This document shows, piece after piece, positions 53,401 to 62,400 of a stretch of DNA of 64,000 bases. The first letter of the stretch is position 1. Each line of letters starts with the position of its first letter. The notes beneath the pieces were generated by a model. The model did not search any database. It saw only the letters and a program-made list of their open reading frames with translations, and was not told the origin of the DNA. The position numbers and the translations under genes are program-made. Source of the stretch: Tubiluchus corallicola (Eukaryota > Priapulida > Priapulimorpha > Priapulimorphida > Tubiluchidae). The DNA is taken from assembly GCA_030141605.1 (NCBI GenBank), contig JAQGDQ010000151.1, forward strand, positions 248,001 through 312,000, given 5' to 3'.

Positions 53401-56400
53401 GTATGGTGTGGTGCAGTGTGGTGTGATGAGGTGGAGTGGTGTGGTGTGGGTTTTGTGTTGATTTGTGCACAAAATTCTTTTTGTGGGGTTTGGCTAGTCT
53501 CTTATATTAATATTCTTGGTATATATATTTATATATAAGATTCGAGGCTACAGCTTCGACGAGGGCACCATTTGTGGTGATCTATATATCAAACGAAAGG
53601 TCTCGATCTAGTGTCGTCTCATTGATGATTTATTTTTCGAATCAGGCCCACCGGGAGGAGGGGGGGCGAAAAACCTCCAAAAATGGCCCTTTTTCGGCCG
53701 TTTTTTTGCAAAAGTTATACGGCTGAGATGTAGAGAACGGGAACTGGTCGAGGGTGGTACTGGGTATGGATAGATAGCCCGTTCAGCGGTGGGTGTAGAA
53801 GGCATATTTAGAATTCCCGAGAGGACCACGGCATCCCGCAACGGGCGTTTTCCCGGACCCAACTCGTGATTTTTTCGAAATTTTGACCAAACAGCCTGCG
53901 GGCAAAACGTTCTAGCGGCGCCCGGTGGGACTCTTGGAAGGAGATATATAGCTCTTTAGAAAGAGGACGAACGGGGCTACACGATGATGTGGGCTATATG
54001 TTGGGACACGTCCACTGAGAGGAGTATTGACGAGTTAATTAGATGTTCTATTTTTCGCAATTTTCGCTTAGAAAACTGCTGACGCAAAGCCATTATTCTG
54101 ATGTCATCCATTGTACTCTGCTGTAATCTTATAACTTTAATTCAGCAAAAAGCTGCTACAGGTTTTGCGTTAGGTAAGTAAACAAACAGTAGGCAGGATG
54201 TTACGGGCTTTGTGTTATAAATGAGGACTAGGTAGAATGTTCGCGTATTATTGATTACACGTGTATTTATACGCAAAATCTTTTGCGGGGCCTTTGCTAG
54301 TCTCTTATATTAATATTCTTGGTATGTTTTATATATATAAGATTCGAGGCTACAGCCCGGACGAGGGACCATTTGCGGCGATCTATACATCAAACGAAAG
54401 GTCTCGATCTAGTGTCGTGCCATTGATGGTTTATTTTTAGAATTGGGCCCACCGGAAGGAAGGGGGGGTGAAAAAACCCCCAAAATGGCCATTTTTCGGC
54501 CGTTTTTTGCAAAAAATTGCAAAAGTTATACGGCTGACTTGTAGAGAACGGGAACGGGTCGAGGGGGGTGCTGGGTATGGATAGATAGCCCGTTCAGCGG
54601 TGGGTGTAGTAGGCATATTTAGAATTCGCGAGAAGGCCACGGGGTCCCGCAACAGGCGTTTTCCCGGACCCAACTTGCGATTTTTTCGAAATTTTGACCA
54701 AACAGCCTGCGGGAAAAACGTTTTAGCGGCGCCCGATGGGACTCTCGGAAGGAGATATACGGCTCATCAGAAAGAGGAAGGACAGGGCTACACGATGATG
54801 TGGGTTATATTTTAGGGCAGGTCCACCGTGAGGAGTATCGACGAGTTAATTATGTGTTCTATTTTCGACAATTTTCGCTTAGAAAACTGTGGTGACGCAT
54901 TCCATTGTGCTGACGTCATCCATTGTACTCTGCCTATAACGTTAATTCAGTAAACGCTGCCTGCTGTACTAAAAGCTGCTTTGTGTTAGATAAACATACA
55001 GTAGGCAGGAGTAAACGCTGCTACAGACTTTGCGTTAGGTAAGTATGCAGGATGTTACGGGCTTTGTGTTATAATTCATTAATTATTTCGTAAATGAAAT
55101 GCTGTCATATTTTAGCAAAATGCTAGTGTAAACTTGTACTGTCTTCTGCTTCTTTCATTTTGAAGGCTACACACAAAATACTGAAATTTTAAAATGAAAA
55201 ACTAGAATGTGCAAAGACAATTGACTGGTTTTAATTATTTACATATACTACTGCAGTAACTGCATACTGTTTAATTTGGTGAAGCCATGATTTTTAAAAA
55301 CTATTGTGAGAGTTTGGAAATTATAGTGAGTCATTAAAAATTTAATATGTAAAAACGAAAAAATGGGTACAACATCAAATTTTATTGGTGCCCAAGTGAC
55401 TCTGTGACTAAATGTCCCCTGCCAAAATGTCTCTTCCCCAAGTGTCCTGAGTCCAAATGCCCCGTTGCCTATTTGGCCATGCTGTTTGCTAGGTTTTATA
55501 GATATGCAAATTACTAATGCGAATGATTGGAAATGCTTTATAATTAATCCAATGATGCAAAAAGACACGGTTTTCTACAACAAACTCTTTGGATGTCAAG
55601 TTTTATGTTTTTCAGTTTGCTGTACAAAACCTAGTTGGATTTGATTACCTCTCAATGACTTGCTTTAGCTTGACTCGATCTTTGATCAACAAGTGGATTC
55701 AAGATAACTGTATCACCTCTAAATATACGCTTGTCAGCTGCCACCCAGAACTTATGGTGTCCACAAGCACATCACTTTTGCAAACTTTGCAGTTTGCAAC
55801 TTACTTATTCTGGTCTCATTCAAAATATCAGCTGTTTTAGGGGACATTTAAAATAAATTTGGACCACTTTTTGCATCACACAATTCCGTTAAATTCAATT
55901 CAATGCAACTTCATTTTCTCAATAGCAGTTAAAACTTCACATAATTATTTTTACATTTCACTACAACACAAAGGAGCCGATTTTTTACGTGATTTATTTC
56001 GAAGCTGATAAAAATAATTTCACATTTTCATTCATACGAAGCTGACCTGTGCTATTGGTAAATTGAGGAATTATACTGTGGATACTTATTTGAATTTCTC
56101 TTTCCAGATTTGTTGTTAGTGCATTTGGAAACGTTCTTAGTGCTTCAATAAATCAAACTCTAAAAGCTGTACGGGGCAACAGAGATGAGCTTGGCATAGG
56201 AAAACCTGTGGTCATTCCCGACACTCGGTCCACAGAAGAGATAATAGAGCAAGTAAGGTTTCAGCTGATTAAGCATATATAATTTCAATGACTGCAATTC
56301 TAATTGTTGTTCACTTGCATTTAAAGTTCAAGTATCAAATTAGAATATGACATCAGTTTGTGAAGGAATTTGATTAAAATGAAAAAAGCTGAATTACACT

Positions 56401-59400
56401 TTATTAATTTAATAGTCACTTATCTCTTGTGAAAAAGTGTGTAGTTGGTATGCACACATTGTAGATTCTATTTTTGCATTTTTCAACTTCAGCACTTTTT
56501 CTGCTTTATGTTCTTGGGTGCAGTTTTTCTGTTTTGTCATTTAAAAAATCATTGTGGTCGAATATTTATCCGAGTGGTATGCTGGGTTTTCAGTACATCA
56601 GCAGTTTAACTTGTACGGGATTAAACTTTTAAATATTTTGTGTTTTTCTCTATCTTTGATAATTGAGTTTCATTAACTCTTACTGTTATTTGCCAGTGTG
56701 CTATCGACCATTTCTTTTTAATGAAACGGGACTAAATACTGATACGGCAAAATACGCAGTACACTATTGGATACTGTTCTAGCAGTATTAATTGCTAATT
56801 TTAAGGTTATTTTTTGGCAAAATTCCTAACAACATTTTATATTGTATTATTTAGCAAAAGAACATAACAAAGCGGTTTGTGTACTTTACTGATCTGGTTT
56901 CTGATGCAATTTTTTTGAATGCTGTTCCGGGGGATGAGCCAGTTATCCTTAACACGGTGTCTCTTACTCTTAGTCTTGAACGTCAGAGAGCACGTCATTT
57001 AAGAGGTAACTATGCTATGACGCTTTTTTGACATGGCAACACTGTTAAAAATGGATTAACTATTACTATATGTGTAATTTTATTACTAAAACATTTCTAG
57101 TGACAAAGCTGTGCTGTTTTCAACTGATATGTATGTTAGTTCAGTTTTTGTTGGCTAATGTGATGTGCCAGTCTTAGTGGCAAATGATAATCACTAATTA
57201 GCATTATGCTGACTCAAGTAAAGGAGAACCACAATAACTCAATGATTTTTATATGTAGTATGATATGCATTTCCCTGTGGTTTGGTAATTACCTATTTAA
57301 TTGATATGAGAAAAAGCTTAACACAAAAGCTTAGGACTTGTAAATGAAAAACAAACATATTTGTATGAAATGCAAAGCTTTTTCATTGTATAAGGCTTAC
57401 TCAAATGGCTGGATGACTACTGGGAGATCATTTCTGAACACTTTAATTTTCCGTACTGGCCCTGGCTGTTTTATTATAGGAAAAATGTATATAAACCTGC
57501 ACTTGCAAGTGGCTTTACGGTAAATCCCTGTGACTACAACTATTCATCTGTAAACTCTGCATTGGGAGGCGCCGTGGTATGGGAGTGGCTTTGGTCATGA
57601 AGCAGAGCTGGAGTACCAGAATAATGCATAGTTGTATATACTTAGTGTGTTATCATTTTTTGGCTTGCAAAAATACACACACCTACACACCTGCACTTAG
57701 GTGCGCCCTCACTCACACGTTAAGTGAAACACACACACACACCTGCACTTAGGTGCGCCCTCACTCACACGTTAAGTGAAACACACACACACAAAAAGTC
57801 AAACGACAGGGCAAATAATTACTGACAGTCACATTTAAATTTCTTCCTACTGCCCCTGTGCCTTTTTTAGTTTATGAAATGTTGAACTTCTTTGTTAATA
57901 TTTCAGGATCTGAGGTGACCATTGAAGGTGACTCGCACTTTAAATTACCCTCTAGTTTAACATTCCTTGATGGAGAAGATAGTGAAGTTCATGACATCAA
58001 GGTTGTTACCATATGATACATAAATGTTAAAGTTGTGACATTCATTTAAAATTTAAATGTTCTACATGAAAAACTGTAAATGTTATTTCCTATTCGATAT
58101 TTCAAAGATAGTCGCGGAATAAATTCAGAGTCGCCAACTGGACTTATTCGGCTTAGACTTAGACATCAATAACTTGACTTGCAACTCAACATAAAGACTT
58201 TTTCTGACGTCTGCGTATACTTAACTGCTTTAACTTGTTTTTTTTATTGTTAAAAACATTGAATAAGCAATATCTAGATATTAATTATGTAAATATAAAC
58301 AAAAGGTTTACCGCTCGTGCTACACCTGAAATTAGCATGCAGTGCCATACTCGCTTTGTTCACAACTAAATATTTGACTTGGGTCCTCCTAGGTTGTGGT
58401 TTTGCACATTTCTCCACAAAATATTGTATTTTCATTCAGAATGAGCAAAAACAAATAAGTTATTGCAGTTTAAGTATTGATTGTATTGTAAAAGTTGCAC
58501 TTCTGTCCTGGAATTATTAAACTTACAGTCCTTCTTGCAATGCCTTTTTCATAGATATGTGTTTATTTAAATGTCACACAACAACAAAGATATTAGACAT
58601 ATTATAACAAAGATTTTAGACTTTGGATCAGTGGCATGAAAAACCTGTTAAATAATCAGACTGAATAAGGAAATTTCAATCAAGTAATATGCATATCTCA
58701 TAATAACGGCTTATTTAATTAAAAATCATAGAACTATAAAAATTTATTAAATTTTGTCATGTTGTAAATCAAGCCAAGCTGTATGTCCACAATTGTTATG
58801 TCATTAAATTTAAAAATTTGTTTTTGTGAAGGTAATGAACCTGGATTTTAGCTTTGTAACTGAATAAAAAACAGAAAAGCTTTAATACTGGTAAACATTC
58901 ATACTTGTTGACACATTTACAGGTGGCAAGCATGCACACTAATCCATACAACTGGGATAACACTTCAAAACTGGTAAATACATCCGTTGTCAGCATAGAT
59001 GTTAGCAAACAGTACAATGACACTGACCATGAGGGGCATTTGACGGATCCCATACATTATTTCTTAGAAGTACCAGGTATAGGTGCATGCATGTGAATTA
59101 TGGCTTTTTCTATAAGTCTGGTGGCAACAGGAAAAGAGCTGTAAAGTTTAATTGTTTAAAAATGATTTAGGGGAGAAATTATAGCTAAGGAGTGCAGGAA
59201 TTCAGTTGGCATCCGTAAAAGTTAAATACTTTTTACAGTTTATTCATATAAATCTTTCAATAGGCATATGTCTTCAGTCTTTATCCAGTGCAATGTGCTC
59301 TTCCATTCTTTTTGGAGACAATTCTTTTACTTTTGATACAAATGGTTGCATTCTTCTTTAAAGACACTGTTTGCTCTTTTTCTTAAAGTGACAATAGGAA

Positions 59401-62400
59401 ATTTGAACCATTAGCCTGGAGAATGTCATTTTTATCGGTCAATTGCGGTGAAGCAATCTTAAAGATTGGGCATGTAACAATTGCAAATTTCAATAGTAAA
59501 TTGGTATTTCCAATTTTTACTGTGCCAGTACTTTTACAGTCTGTATAGTGCCTTTATTTGTCATTTTTCAAAGTAAAATAACTAAAGTAGCAAGGTTAAA
59601 GGTTAAGTAGTATGTTATAAACTGAAATTTCACTGGCATTCTTCATCTAACAGTTTTTATGTAGTATTCATGCTAGGACTTCCCCAATTAATATAAATTT
59701 ATTTGTGAGTGTTTTAGGCTTTATTAAGATTTAAGTTAAATCAGCCTTACAGCTTTTGCTTCTGGTTTTTCACATTCTTCGTTACAAGCAAAAAAGAAAA
59801 GCAGGTACATTTATAAACTCAGTGTTTTATTGGTCTTAATTGACTTCTTTTGCATTTCATTTAATTTGTAGCATCTGCAGCATCTGTAGCAGTGTACGTA
59901 AGTGTAATAAGCTAAGCATGTTTAGAGTAATTAGGACTCAACTCATTTACACATAGTAACTTATTCGGAATCATTTGTTGGTCTTTTCTTTACCCAACTA
60001 TCTATTCATTATATTGAAGTTGCAAGTTCTAATATGCTTCCATACAAGTTTTCCCCAATGTCTGTTTAATCAAGGTAAACGATGCTAGTTTGGTCTTAAT
60101 AAATTATATTTCCGATTTTAATTATAGATATGATTGATGGACTCAAAGATGAAGCTCAGCTCAGCCCACGAATTTATAAATTATAAAAAAAATTATGTGT
60201 ATTCAGTTAAGGACACCAAATCTATTGAAATTTTTCATTTTATTTTAGACGTTCTTGAAAGTGAAACAAATGTTGTTATACATCCACGCTTAAACACAGA
60301 TAAAGATATTACTGTGCACAGTTTTATTATAAATGGAAACAGCTATGGAAGTGTATCTTTTCTAAATTTGCCTGAGGACGTTTTACTTAAGGTAATTTCG
60401 GACATTTAATGTGTACCTTAGTACTCGTAAAGGACATTTGTAGAATTATTGCTCGAATAAAAATGTGATCTGGTCAATGTTAGAACTACTACCTGATTAC
60501 TCCAGGACCAGTTCAATCATTAATCTTCTGTCTTGGCTTGGTAAGCTGATTTTTTATCTTCGCTACACACATTTTGCTGTTCTTAGTATAGATCTCGATG
60601 TGGTAGGACAATTTTTCTCAAACCGAAGGAAGCAATTTTGATGCATGTGAAGACCTGCTTTATATGGAAACATACAGAAAATCACACACACAACACACTT
60701 TATTTCATAAGTATTTGATATTGGAGGTCATATCACCATTTAGGCACATGATTAAATAAGTGCAAGTGGTTTTTATATTGATGGATTTTTAAAGCTGTAA
60801 AATTTAAACCAACTTACATTTTTTGCTTAATTTAATTAGAACAATAATAATAATGATGTAGTTGTATAGCAATATAAATATAATATAAAAGAAATATTTG
60901 ACATCACATGACTAGCAGAGAGTTTAGTCTAATGGTAACGCATCTGCTTTCTGTCTGGGAGGTCGTGAGTTTGATACAGTGGCGAGGTCGTACCAAAATG
61001 GTATGTATTTTTAAAAATGGTATCTGCAGTTACTCTGATTGGCATGTGGTATTTCGAGTAATGATAGCCTCTGTTATATAGATTATTATTTACAGACGGC
61101 CCAAGAGCTCTTTGGTGCTTATGTTAATTGTTCATTCAAAAAAGCCGACGTTGGATAAAGATTATTACTATTATCATGATTATTATTATAATTAAGTGAA
61201 AAAATATTTATTATTGCATTTATGTAGGCCTGTTTTCCTTCTGTTTTCAGTTATAAAACATTGTGTAATTTTATTGTCCTAAATAATTCCCAGTTTGCCT
61301 GTAACAAACAAAACATTTGAATGAACAAAATTCGAGACAAACCTGGACAGTCAGGCGATCGTGCATGTAAAATTGTTAATTCTTTTAAGGTATGGTGCTT
61401 TGAAGGGACTCTAATCTTGTTTTTGACAGCTTGTTCTCTGGCATTGCATCAGAATATTTTGCTAAAACAGTAACTAAACATAATTCTACAGTTATAAAAT
61501 ATTTGCATTTATTTTTTAGGTTTTGTACAGAATTGCACTGGAATTTTGTGGAGTTTTTTTTTTTCGAAATGCATTAACTAGTAAAATTTAATGTTTCCGA
61601 TTGTTACACTGACATATTATTGATAACTATTTTGTAAAGTGCCTGCTTAATTTCTTTGACCACGTTTGATTACAGGTAGTTTTAAAGAGATCTAGCAAAC
61701 CGGTGATTGATGATTTTAAGAAAAAATCTCTAGTGCATTACATTCCGAGCTCACGCAACGAGTCATACCATGCTTCTTACTACCAATTTCGCACTATAAA
61801 CGTGTACAATGATAAGGAGCATCCAGACGTATGGTATGTGGGGATTTTGTTTGACTCGTATAACGATCCTTCCTGCTACAAACCACTACAAATGTGTTCG
61901 ACCAAAACAGATGAGTGTAGAGAACAGCGCAACGTTGACCAGTGTCACGTGAATGATGACGATTGCAGAACTAGAACGTACCTGTCATGCGGCATTGATA
62001 TTTGCATGGAGAAGCAACCGTGTTATCCCGACTGGGTAGCTTACTGCCAAAAAGCAATGGAGGTCTGCATTAGGCGACAAGTCAAATGTAATTTATCAAA
62101 CTTGAACAAATGTGACATATATTTCAGGTACTGTGTGGATGGTTGCAAAGTGTTCTCGAATGACTCAACTTGTAGCTATTACTGCAGTCAAAGGAAAATT
62201 AACTGTACTAATGCTGCGAACGGTACATGCGAATCGACTGCTGTTTGTTTAAGAAAGAGAAATTTGTTATGTGTTGAAACGCTTTTTCTCCTTCCTAAAA
62301 GGCAGTATTGTAAGGACCTTTATTACAATTGCAGTGCAGAAGGCGAGGCGAGGTGTGATCGCGAACTTGCGAACTGCAACGGCGAGTGTCGTTTGTGTAA

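Larger units (their letters stand above)
51541..55074 (+). mobile_element. Head-to-tail array of four Helitrons (copies A-D)
   Basis: Three units start with TCTCTTATATTAATATTCTT (51541, 53498, 54301). Ends are CTAT at 52334 (copy A, mutated), CTAG at 53494 (B) and CTAG at 54297 (C), each preceded by a short hairpin; D is cut off near 55074 without an end. Copies C and D follow the preceding CTAG with no spacer. TC start, CTRR end and a hairpin about 10 bp before the end are the Helitron signature. No Rep or helicase domain is seen, so all are non-autonomous. Confidence 0.8.
49447..56107 (+). other. Intron 15 (6.7 kb, transposon-rich)
   Basis: Holds the small LTR element (49979-51226) and the tandem Helitrons (51541-55074). 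A short word array lies at 55385-55480. An 83-codon open frame at 55589-55840 has a possible acceptor but does not fit the phase-2 junction and looks unrelated. Confidence 0.7.

Noticed and set aside
52482-53472. Many long overlapping open frames rich in V, W, C and G on the plus strand, and a His/Thr-rich frame on the minus strand
   Set aside because: They lie in the GT-rich minisatellite, which lacks stop codons in several frames. Composition, not coding, explains them.
55589-55840. 83-codon frame after a TTTTTCAG acceptor
   Set aside because: No donor in the right phase and no family likeness; exons 15 and 16 already join in phase 2.
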